Source of the DNA: an uncultured Bacteroidota bacterium
Lineage (GTDB): Bacteria; Bacteroidota; Bacteroidia; Chitinophagales; Chitinophagaceae
Length of the DNA: 64,000 nt
Reading direction: 5' to 3'
NCBI GenBank assembly: GCA_903887005.1
Contig: CAISOH010000351.1
Span: 1-64,000 of the forward strand
A program made the translations under genes and the position numbers. The notes under the pieces were generated by a model. That model did not search any database, was not told the origin of the DNA, and worked only from the letters and a program-made list of their open reading frames with translations. Position 1 is the first letter of the stretch; every line of letters starts with the position of its first letter. Below, one piece after another: positions 6,463-14,244 of this stretch.

Positions 6463-9027
6463 ATGGTAGCGCAACAGGGTACTGGCCAGAACCCGTCTTC
6501 CGGGAGCGAGAGAGAGTTACAGGACAATGTTTTAAAGATATTGGAGGGTATAAATTCTGATGGGAAGGTAGATGTAGGCACTGGTGGTTCCCGGCAATCA
6601 ATGGCAGGGGATGTTGGCAGTATAGGCAATTTTGAGGTGGGGGCGGGATTTCCGAACAGGCCAATAGAAACGGCTAACCTTGATGCAGTATTGCGCCTGC
6701 AGTTCGACCAGGTGGCAAAAAAGAGGCTTCCCTCCTATGGGTTGCGGGTGATGCAGGAGATGTGGACCTATGTGAATGTGGGAAACAGTGGGTATTATTC
6801 AGACAGGACAGCCAGGTGGCTGGAGAATGAGTTGTGGGCGGTAGGTAATAAAGGGGGGGAGGAATTTTACCCGATGATGGGTGTGGAAGGAAATAAAACC
6901 TGGATAAACATTGATTACAAGATTGCGCAGATAGTAACCACGTACGTTAAGAAAGTAATCCAAATACATTTTGACCGGGAGGAAAAGCCAGAGGTAAAGG
7001 CCACGGATATTGGCAGCGTAAGGTTTAAGGAGAGGGAAAAGATTATAGCTAAGTACCGGATGGAGAATGCAAAGAAGATTGCAGCGATGGAGGCGGCATC
7101 TGGCTTGAAAGGACTGGAGCAAGGCTTCACCCCCGAGGACGAGGACGAGCTGGATGTGTATTTTAAAATTGAATATCGCATCCCTGAGGAAAGCTTTATG
7201 GAGGATGAAATTTGGAAAGTCTTTCAGAATAGCGGGTATGATTATTTAAAGCGGCAATTGCTGTTTGATTTGATTGTAAAAAACATTGGGGTTACTAAAA
7301 AAGAGAAAGCGCCTGGAACCGTGTCGGGTGGCCAGGCCGCTACGCTGGCTAACCGGGTGAGGGTGAGGAGGTGTGTGCCCGAGAATACCGTGTATAATAT
7401 TTTTCGCAATGCAGATGGTTCCGATGTAACATTGATAGGGGAGGCTTACCCATTAAAGATTTCGGATGCCCGTAGAATGTTCCCAAATATTACGGAGAAG
7501 GAGTGGTGGCAGATCAGCCAGGTAACTCAAAAGGGGTTGACCCAGGCAAAGCCTCTTGATTGGGTTGATACGTATGTGTGGGATTTCAACCGGCCGTACG
7601 ATGATTACAGCTTTATGGTTTTTGATTGTGAGGTAAAGGTTTATGACGAGGAATGGTATGTAAAAGGAGACTGGGGTATTGATGAAAAGAAAGGGGTGCC
7701 AAAGAATGTAGGGCCGGACAAAGAAGTTATTAGCCGGGGCAAGTTTAATATTTACGGAGGCATTTGGGCAATCAATACCGATGTGATATTAAAATGGGGT
7801 GTGGAAGAAAACCAGCTACGGCCGTATCAAAATGGGGTGGATGTTTTTTCTAACTACTCAATCGTTTATCCCGATGCAAATGGTTGGTACGTGCCATCTA
7901 TCCTTGAAAGGTCCATACCTGCCTTCCGGCAGGCCATTGGGTGCCTTCTGAAAATACAGCAGATGGTTTCTCTTATGGAACCGGACAATGACGAAATTGA
8001 TATAGCAGGGTTAAGTGAAGGGCTGGATATAGGCACCGGTGGGGTATTGAGGCCGATGGACTTGCTTCGCCTTAAAAAGCAAACTGGCGTAAGGTTTTGG
8101 GATAGCACAGATGCCAGCGGCACGGGAGGGAATGGCCAGGGCAAAAGTCCATACGCCCATGTACAGTACAGCGCAAACGTAGCGCAGATTAATTCATTGA
8201 TTGCTGTTTACAATTTTTGGATAGGAATAGGCAACCAGGAGTGGGGTGTTACGCCTGAGCTTATGGGACAGCCTACCTCCAGTAAGAAAAGCGCCACTGC
8301 TACCAGGCAGGCAAGTACCTCCGGCGGGTTGAGCATAGAATATATTTACGACCACTATATAATGCTGATTGAGCAGAATGCAACGAAGGTGGGCTATACG
8401 TTGTGGGATGATATGGTGTTCAATGCTTCGGAGTATAAACGAATGAGCGGAGAGTTTGGCGCAGGGGATGGCTCGATTATTGACAGCACATTTGATATCA
8501 ATGTGGAGATGATTGACAAGAAGGCCGCCAAAGAAAATTTGATGTTGATGGTAGAGGATGCCTTGAAAGCAAATATTATTGGGATGGCAACAGCGGCCAG
8601 GCTGCTTGATATTTCAAACCCGAAGACGGCTATTTTGTATTTGGAGAAGCTGGAGAAAAGGCATAAAAAGGATATGGCTACTATGCAGCACCGGCAGATG
8701 CAGATGAATGCCCAGGTGCAGCAGCAATCAGCCGAAATTACCAGTGAGGCTAAAATTAAAGAGATACAGGCGCAGGCCATGGCTAAGGTGGCCGTTGAAG
8801 CAGCCAAAGGGAATGCCAGCGATTATAAAGAACTTGTTAAGCTGGTAAGTGATGTGCATAAGGAGGCAGAGAAGACTGGTCGTAAATTAAGCCCTGAGCT
8901 ACAGGCCTTGTCCGACCTTTTGATTGGGAAGACAGTGCAGGCCCAGGAGCAGATGATGGGCGGCGCTCAAAAGGCGCCACAAGATCAGCAGCAGCAGGGG
9001 CAGCCACAACAACAGCAGGCTAAATAA
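6463..9027 (+). CDS. Portal protein
   Basis: This 854-residue protein is the first gene of the head module. The long alpha/beta body contains typical portal features: a helical clip/stem-like middle, an ELMGQPTSSKKSATATRQ segment (near residue 605) like the conserved portal motif in which the chain passes the crown helices, and a helical, Q- and A-rich C-terminal tail (residues about 740-854, ending in QQQQGQPQQQQAK). Portals form the dodecameric ring at the capsid vertex through which DNA is packed. Size and position before the scaffold, capsid and terminase genes agree. The identification rests on overall pattern and context; a search would settle it. Confidence 0.75.
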   Translation: MVAQQGTGQNPSSGSERELQDNVLKILEGINSDGKVDVGTGGSRQSMAGDVGSIGNFEVGAGFPNRPIETANLDAVLRLQFDQVAKKRLPSYGLRVMQEMWTYVNVGNSGYYSDRTARWLENELWAVGNKGGEEFYPMMGVEGNKTWINIDYKIAQIVTTYVKKVIQIHFDREEKPEVKATDIGSVRFKEREKIIAKYRMENAKKIAAMEAASGLKGLEQGFTPEDEDELDVYFKIEYRIPEESFMEDEIWKVFQNSGYDYLKRQLLFDLIVKNIGVTKKEKAPGTVSGGQAATLANRVRVRRCVPENTVYNIFRNADGSDVTLIGEAYPLKISDARRMFPNITEKEWWQISQVTQKGLTQAKPLDWVDTYVWDFNRPYDDYSFMVFDCEVKVYDEEWYVKGDWGIDEKKGVPKNVGPDKEVISRGKFNIYGGIWAINTDVILKWGVEENQLRPYQNGVDVFSNYSIVYPDANGWYVPSILERSIPAFRQAIGCLLKIQQMVSLMEPDNDEIDIAGLSEGLDIGTGGVLRPMDLLRLKKQTGVRFWDSTDASGTGGNGQGKSPYAHVQYSANVAQINSLIAVYNFWIGIGNQEWGVTPELMGQPTSSKKSATATRQASTSGGLSIEYIYDHYIMLIEQNATKVGYTLWDDMVFNASEYKRMSGEFGAGDGSIIDSTFDINVEMIDKKAAKENLMLMVEDALKANIIGMATAARLLDISNPKTAILYLEKLEKRHKKDMATMQHRQMQMNAQVQQQSAEITSEAKIKEIQAQAMAKVAVEAAKGNASDYKELVKLVSDVHKEAEKTGRKLSPELQALSDLLIGKTVQAQEQMMGGAQKAPQDQQQQGQPQQQQAK

Positions 9028-9045
9028 CCATTTAAATAAAATCAC

Positions 9046-9465
9046 ATGTCAAACGTTAAAGTACTTGCAGATGCTTATGCAAGGTCAAAAAGCGGAGAGT
9101 TAAGGGAGATTACTTTACTATCCAGAGCATACGAGGAAGGCTACAATGCCGGAAAAGCTTTTATTGAGGAAACGAAAGCTGCTTCTGTTTACATTCCCGA
9201 TGTGCCAGCACAGGCTGTTAAAAATGACGGGGAAGATGTAGAGGTGTATTTTAAAACAGATGTTGAACTTCCAAAACCGCCATTCCCTTTTATCCCGAAA
9301 GAAGAACCGCAGCCGGAAACTTTTGTTGAACCAACGCCTGCGCCACTGGAACCATCCACAGAAACCCAAACAGAAGTTGGAGGCCAGCCAGCAGAACAGC
9401 AAGAGCAGGGCACGGGATTAGCTACCGACTTCCCTGAGTTTAACGGAGAAGAAAGAGCGCAGTAA
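9046..9465 (+). CDS. Hypothetical head-module protein, proline/glutamate-rich tail
   Basis: The first 60 of 139 residues are helical and charged, and the rest is a low-complexity P/E/Q-rich tail (KEEPQPETFVEPTPAPLEP). The gene is 18 bp after the portal gene and is closed by a terminator, so it shares the portal transcript. It could be a minor head or scaffold-like accessory protein. No family recognised. Confidence 0.55.
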   Translation: MSNVKVLADAYARSKSGELREITLLSRAYEEGYNAGKAFIEETKAASVYIPDVPAQAVKNDGEDVEVYFKTDVELPKPPFPFIPKEEPQPETFVEPTPAPLEPSTETQTEVGGQPAEQQEQGTGLATDFPEFNGEERAQ

Positions 9466-9490
9466 TTATTTTTTAATTAGTTTATATTTT

Positions 9491-9520
9491 AAAAGCCGGG
9501 TTCAAACCTGGCTTTTTTTT
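9491..9520 (+). terminator. Intrinsic terminator after the portal unit
   Basis: A 12-bp stem with one G:U (9491-9502 with 9505-9516), a 2-nt minimal loop and eight T. Confidence 0.9.
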
Positions 9521-9567
9521 ATTTAATTTGCACAAAGCAGGAACCAGCTTAGTGGTTTATAACTATT

Positions 9568-10041
9568 ATGGATACAAATAGTACAGAGGCATTTACTATT
9601 GTTGCCTTTCTCCCCAGAAAATCAGGAACAGAAAAAAGCGTACCAAGTTTTCAGCCACAGGCCGTAAAAAGAACCAGTGATGGCGAAGTGTTTGCAATTG
9701 GCGATACCGTAAGCAATGGCACTAAAATGCGCGGGAAAATAATCTCTTTTGAAATGCTCGAAGGGGAGGTATACGCCAAACACACATGGTCTAATGTTGG
9801 CATGAATTTGCGCGACCTTACCAATATTGCCAAATTGCCAGCACAATTTCAAATAGGCGATAAGGTAAATGTATCATTCAAGCAAACTTATGGCCTTGAA
9901 CCGTGGGAGTGCGATGCAGAAATTAAAGCAGTACATTTTTTCTCTAACAAAGTGAAATACGATTTGGAGATACCCATAGAAGGAGATTCTCCCACAAGGA
10001 TTTATAACATAGATAGTTGTTTTGTTTTTCCTAAAGACTAA
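9568..10041 (+). CDS. Hypothetical protein, two SH3-like beta segments
   Basis: This 157-residue protein has two similar stretches built around short beta strands: FAIGDTVSNGTKMRGKI at residues 45-60 and FQIGDKVNVSFKQTYG near residue 95. This is the look of small SH3/KOW-type barrels. It stands between two terminators and so is probably expressed alone. Function unknown; it may be a head accessory or a regulator. Confidence 0.5.
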   Translation: MDTNSTEAFTIVAFLPRKSGTEKSVPSFQPQAVKRTSDGEVFAIGDTVSNGTKMRGKIISFEMLEGEVYAKHTWSNVGMNLRDLTNIAKLPAQFQIGDKVNVSFKQTYGLEPWECDAEIKAVHFFSNKVKYDLEIPIEGDSPTRIYNIDSCFVFPKD

Positions 10042-10062
10042 AATAACCCTTATATGTTTTTT

Positions 10063-10092
10063 AAAAAGCGGCATTTCTATGCTGCTTTTTTA
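10063..10092 (+). terminator. Intrinsic terminator before the scaffold gene
   Basis: A 12-bp stem with one G:U (10063-10074 with 10079-10090), TTCT loop and T-tract. Confidence 0.9.
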
Positions 10093-10130
10093 TTTCTCAA
10101 ACATTCTCAATATTCCATTTTTGAGAAAAA

Positions 10131-10163
10131 TTTGGCAGTTTTCCACATTTGAGACTAAATTTG
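10131..10163 (+). promoter_or_regulatory. Bacteroidota promoter for the scaffold gene
   Basis: TTTG at 10131-10134 and TAAATTTG at 10156-10163 are 21 bp apart. Both lie inside two copies of a degenerate direct repeat (TTGAGA...AAATTTGG), which may bind a regulator. The ATG follows at 10199. Confidence 0.6.
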
Positions 10164-10198
10164 GTTTGTGAGTTAACAAATTTACCTCACAAAATACC

Positions 10199-11437
10199 AT
10201 GCCGTTAGAAGATGAAGGAATGAGGGAAGTAGGGCAAAGCCCATTAGATGCTGCCATTAAAGCCGCATATACTCCTTCTGGAGCACCCGTGCAAGACGCG
10301 GCTGCCCAACAACAACCAGCGCAAACAGTTACTCAGCATCTTGGAGCAATACCGACAGATCAGGCGCAACAAGCTGCGGCTCCTGCACAGCCTGCTCAAC
10401 CTGCCCAACAAGCTGCTGCCCCATTAGTGCAAGACCAGAACCCCAAACTGGTTAATCAACCCGGACAGGCATCCACCGAAGCGGATTTCTTTTCTTTCAA
10501 AAGCAATGGGAAATACGATTCATGGGAAAAAATAATGGCAGACATTGATAAGCCTGCCGTAGAAAAAGTAGTTGAAGTAGAAAAACGGGTACTTGTTGCC
10601 GAACCATTAAAGTTTAACAGCGACACAGCCAAAGCGATATACGAAGCGCTGGCCGAAGAAAAATACGAACTGGTTTTGCCGTTTCTTGAGCAAAGGAGTT
10701 TTGTGGCAAAGCTTGACACGATGCCTGACGAACAGGTTATCAAGGCTGAATTAAAAATTAAATATCCTTCCCTTGACCCGGATGAAATCAATGCAGAGTT
10801 TGATGCAGTGTACAAACCGGACGAAAATGTTTTAAGCACGGCAGAATTTTCCAGGGCAACAAAGAAGGCCCAGGACAAACTTTCCCGTGATGCCAAATTA
10901 GCCAAAGACGAACTAAGAAAAATATCCGAAAAACTGGAATTGCCAAAACCGGCTGCTGCGCAACAGCCTCAAGCGCCTGTTTTATCTGACGAAGCAAAGT
11001 CAATTGTTCAGTTAGGTAAATCATACGTGAAGGGTTTTGATGCATTCTCGTTTGAGTACGAAAGCCCGGATAAAACCAGGGCGGTAAAAGGCGAATACAA
11101 ACTACCTGAAACAGAGGTAGCAGAACTTGAAGCTAAAATTCAAAAGAACCCACAGGCATTTCTTGCTGGCTGGTTTGACAGGTATTCTCAAGCCAATGGG
11201 GACCTGAATGCCAAAGCAATTGCTAAGGATGTTATTTTGTTTGACAAGCTTTCTAAAGGGGAATTTGGTAATAGCCTTGCCCGTGCTGCTTCGGAACAAA
11301 CTTTTGAGGCCGTTCTAAGGAAAGACAGGAATTATGTTCCTGATGCACAAAGACAGGCAGGAAGCCCAATGCCAGGCAAAGAAGAAGCCGACAGGGCAGC
11401 AATGCTTGCTTTTGCGGGAGTGCCCGTTAAGAAGTAA
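10199..11437 (+). CDS. Capsid scaffold-like protein
   Basis: This 412-residue protein lies directly upstream of the major capsid gene. Residues 1-95 are A/Q/P-rich and disordered (runs of QQAAAPAQPAQPAQQ type). Residues 110-250 are acidic and helical (DKLSRDAKLAKDELRKISEKLELP). The rest is helical with a basic end (PGKEEADRAAMLAFAG). This composition and position are usual for internal scaffolding proteins, which guide procapsid assembly and then leave. No sequence match is claimed. Confidence 0.6.
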   Translation: MPLEDEGMREVGQSPLDAAIKAAYTPSGAPVQDAAAQQQPAQTVTQHLGAIPTDQAQQAAAPAQPAQPAQQAAAPLVQDQNPKLVNQPGQASTEADFFSFKSNGKYDSWEKIMADIDKPAVEKVVEVEKRVLVAEPLKFNSDTAKAIYEALAEEKYELVLPFLEQRSFVAKLDTMPDEQVIKAELKIKYPSLDPDEINAEFDAVYKPDENVLSTAEFSRATKKAQDKLSRDAKLAKDELRKISEKLELPKPAAAQQPQAPVLSDEAKSIVQLGKSYVKGFDAFSFEYESPDKTRAVKGEYKLPETEVAELEAKIQKNPQAFLAGWFDRYSQANGDLNAKAIAKDVILFDKLSKGEFGNSLARAASEQTFEAVLRKDRNYVPDAQRQAGSPMPGKEEADRAAMLAFAGVPVKK

Positions 11438-11512
11438 GAAACCGTTGAGGCTGGAAAGCGAAGCAAGCCAATGCCCGCAGGAAAGCATTAGCCAGTAATC
11501 TGAAAATTAAAG

Positions 11513-11563
11513 TTGCTCCCACGATTAACAATTTTTTAAAAACAAATCCCCACAAGGGAGCAA
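11513..11563 (+). promoter_or_regulatory. Leader stem-loop just before the capsid start
   Basis: TTGCTCCC (11513-11520) pairs with GGGAGCAA (11556-11563) around a 35-nt A/T-rich loop. The helix ends 12 bp before the ATG at 11576. There is no T-tract of terminator type, so a stabilising or translation-control leader is more likely. The 11438-11512 stretch has no gene. Confidence 0.5.
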
Positions 11564-11575
11564 TAATATTTTTTT

Positions 11576-12997
11576 ATGGCTGTAACACAAAACTATACCG
11601 CACCGGCATACAGCCCATCCGGTTTTGCGACCTCGCAGTTTAATTACCCAATACTGCTGAACGACCTGAACTCAAATGACAGGTCATTCATGAAAGAATT
11701 AATCCGTAAGTACGGTGCCGAAAACTACGGTTTATGGCAGTTGCTAATGGGTAAAACAGCAACGTACGAGTGGACTGCCAACAAGCAGTATTACCACTAC
11801 GAAAAAAGGGAATTGCACGATTCTCTTTCAGTAGCATCAACAGTGTCCGCTACTGGTGCTGGCAATTCTGTAAACATTACAGTTGGTGCAGACAGTTATT
11901 ATATAACTGGTGCCTGCGCAGCCAGGGTGAATGAAACCTGCGTATTGGCTTCAAACCAAAGCGTACTGTTTTACATTTCCGCAATTCCTTCTACCGCTTC
12001 AAACAACTGGGTAATAACACTTACCCCGTCAAACACCACAGATATTGTTGCTTCTGGTAATACCAACGGAGCACAGGTACTTGCTGGTGATGCGATACTG
12101 TTTCGTGGTATAATGGATATTGGTGAGGCCTCTACCTTATCCCAGGGCCTTGCACCGGTGTATGATAAAATTTATGACACCACTACGGAGCACAGGGACG
12201 ATTTTACCATTACGGACTTCGCAACAATGGAAAAGCAGGAGGTACGCCTGAGTGATGGGCAGTTTTATTACAAGTACCTGGCCATGGACGACATGAACAA
12301 AAGGTTCATGAACAACATGTTTGTAAAAGTGATGGAAGCCAATGGCGCAAGCAACCGTTCTGCCAACGGCACATACGGTACAATTGGTGTGCAGCCCCGC
12401 GTATCTGCTAATGGTTCAACCATACAGTATACTGCAGGCGCTCCGACCATTACCGATTTCCATACCCTGGGCCGTACGCTGAACTTTTATGGCGCACCTG
12501 GTGAGTACCACATGCTGATGGATTTTTTCAGCAAGCAGGCTTTGGACGATTTACTGTTTACCACATACAAAGGAACCTTCCTGAACGCAACATGGGAAAG
12601 TTTTGATGGTGGTGGTAAAGAAGCTGCTGCTGCTTATGGTTTTGATACTTTCCGTGAGGATAATATCACTTACCACTTTAAGCTTAACCCAATGTACAAC
12701 CCTGAAATGTTTTACAAAAGGGTGGCAACAAAAGGCAACAGCTACGCCAACTACTCCCTGCTGATACCTCAGCGTATCAACCAGGACCCGAAGATGCAGA
12801 GCGTAACCTATCCTTCATTCCAGATTATATGGCAGGCGCTGCAAACACTGGGTAGCCCGCGCATATACACATGGGAATATGGTGGTGCTGCTCCGAGCAA
12901 CAAAACAGCTACATTGAACGATACCGTTTCAATGATGAGCTATTTTGGTTGTCGCGTAATTGCCCCCAACCAGTACGCCCTGTTCGTAGGTGTTTAA
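11576..12997 (+). CDS. Major capsid protein
   Basis: This 473-residue protein follows the scaffold gene and is bounded by a leader hairpin and a terminator. The N-terminal arm (residues 1-75) is followed by a serine/threonine-rich inserted domain (about 82-165), a central part with IMDIGEASTLSQGLAPVYDKIY, and a C-terminal domain with IPQRINQDPKMQSVTYPS. The HK97-type fold is inferred from position, size and the pattern of an N-arm, an extended loop and a C-terminal A-domain. No cleavage site is evident. Strong isolated expression is suggested by its own leader and terminator. Confidence 0.7.
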   Translation: MAVTQNYTAPAYSPSGFATSQFNYPILLNDLNSNDRSFMKELIRKYGAENYGLWQLLMGKTATYEWTANKQYYHYEKRELHDSLSVASTVSATGAGNSVNITVGADSYYITGACAARVNETCVLASNQSVLFYISAIPSTASNNWVITLTPSNTTDIVASGNTNGAQVLAGDAILFRGIMDIGEASTLSQGLAPVYDKIYDTTTEHRDDFTITDFATMEKQEVRLSDGQFYYKYLAMDDMNKRFMNNMFVKVMEANGASNRSANGTYGTIGVQPRVSANGSTIQYTAGAPTITDFHTLGRTLNFYGAPGEYHMLMDFFSKQALDDLLFTTYKGTFLNATWESFDGGGKEAAAAYGFDTFREDNITYHFKLNPMYNPEMFYKRVATKGNSYANYSLLIPQRINQDPKMQSVTYPSFQIIWQALQTLGSPRIYTWEYGGAAPSNKTATLNDTVSMMSYFGCRVIAPNQYALFVGV

Positions 12998-13014
12998 TTA
13001 TCAATGTTTTATAC

Positions 13015-13043
13015 GGGGTGGTGTAAAAGCCACCCCATTTTTT
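13015..13043 (+). terminator. Intrinsic terminator after the capsid gene
   Basis: A 7-bp GC-rich stem (GGGGTGG 13015-13021 with 13030-13036), 8-nt loop and T-tract. Confidence 0.9.
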
Positions 13044-13110
13044 CAAGCGCTGTATGACAAGCACCGCTTGAAGTAACCGAGGTTAGAAATACCCTCACAA
13101 AACCAAAAGC

Positions 13111-14196
13111 ATGTCAACAAAAAAGACCGCTAATCTTCCAGAAGAAGGAGACGAATTAGTTCCTGGGGAAGATGCCGCTACAAAGCTTGTACCTGTACAA
13201 AACCCAAAAGCTGCAAAGAAAAAGCCAATTGAAAAACCTCAGCAGTACATTTTCAGATTTCTAAAGCCACCTGACAAGCATTTAATTACCAGCGCAAAAG
13301 CAGGAGCCACCTACCTAAAGCATACAGACAATATTTTATGGGCACACTGGATTAAAGAAGACGAAAAAACCGGTGAAACAATTTTTGTGCCTGTTAGTAT
13401 TTACCAGGATGATATTGATGTAAAAGCACTGGAGCTTGCTGGTAAAATTACTTTTCAGTTACGCACTATCCGGTATATCGCCACGGACAAATCAATCTTT
13501 GCCGATGAGCAGGAAAAGGCCAGGCCAGGGTTGTATGAAACGGATGCCACAGGCCGTAACAGAATTATTGACAACAACAGGAACAGGGACGACCTTGTTT
13601 TTGCCAGGTTTGAAAAGACTGTTCCGGCAAGTCAAACGCAGCTTGTTCAGTATTTACATTGTATAAACCAGTGTATTAACCAACATCCTTATGCCCGCCG
13701 CTATGGCAATACGCCTGCCATTTACCAACTGCTTGACTTCGGCCAAATGGACGAAAGAAAAGTAGAGTTAGGTGCAGCCCGCAGGAGGGTTTACGAGCTT
13801 GCGAGAACAGCAAGGAAAGAGGAAATGCTGCCACATGCAGAATTTTTGGGTATAGCATTTGAGATACCAGAAAGCGGACAGAAACGCGACATAGAGGTTA
13901 TAAGGGAAGATTATATGGACTATGCATATAAAAACCCTAAGCATTTTGAAGATACATTCAGCGACCCTAAAATCAAGTTGCTGTATATCATCAATGCTTT
14001 AATAACCAAAGGAGAAATTGCCATTGGCAAGTTTGTACCGGGCCAGGCTAACTGGATGCGTACAAGGGATGTTATCTGTCAAATACCAGCGGATGAATCT
14101 CCTGCCGAACACCTTGCTAAGTTCTGCTTGGTGCCAGCCGGGGAGAAGTTTGCCGGGCAATTGAAGATGATAAACATTACCACAACTACCGCGTAA
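13111..14196 (+). CDS. Hypothetical head-module protein
   Basis: This 361-residue protein sits between the capsid and terminase genes. Residues 1-45 are lysine-rich and disordered. The body is mixed alpha/beta (QQYIFRFLKPPDKHLITS; YIATDKSIFADEQEKA). There is no Walker motif or nuclease motif. By position it could be a small-terminase-like, cement or head-completion protein, but its length is too great for most small terminases and I do not assign a function. Confidence 0.55.
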   Translation: MSTKKTANLPEEGDELVPGEDAATKLVPVQNPKAAKKKPIEKPQQYIFRFLKPPDKHLITSAKAGATYLKHTDNILWAHWIKEDEKTGETIFVPVSIYQDDIDVKALELAGKITFQLRTIRYIATDKSIFADEQEKARPGLYETDATGRNRIIDNNRNRDDLVFARFEKTVPASQTQLVQYLHCINQCINQHPYARRYGNTPAIYQLLDFGQMDERKVELGAARRRVYELARTARKEEMLPHAEFLGIAFEIPESGQKRDIEVIREDYMDYAYKNPKHFEDTFSDPKIKLLYIINALITKGEIAIGKFVPGQANWMRTRDVICQIPADESPAEHLAKFCLVPAGEKFAGQLKMINITTTTA

Positions 14197-14212
14197 TTTT
14201 CTTTAACCATAA

Positions 14213-14241
14213 TAAGCCCTGCCAAAAGCGGGGCTTTTTTG
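14213..14241 (+). terminator. Terminator hairpin directly before the terminase start
   Basis: A 9-bp stem with one G:U (AAGCCCTGC 14213-14221 with 14228-14236), CAAAAG-type loop and six T. The run of T ends at 14240 and the terminase ATG is at 14245, so a transcript that stops here contains no terminase message. Confidence 0.85.
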
Positions 14242-14244
14242 ATT

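Noticed and set aside
13111-14196. Small terminase subunit
   Set aside because: Position would suit, but the length and lack of a helix-turn-helix pattern do not.
14239-14244. TTG start of the terminase, two codons upstream
   Set aside because: It lies within the T-tract of a terminator; the ATG at 14245 is preferable. The same holds for TTG extensions at 25400, 40486, 59181 and 61639.
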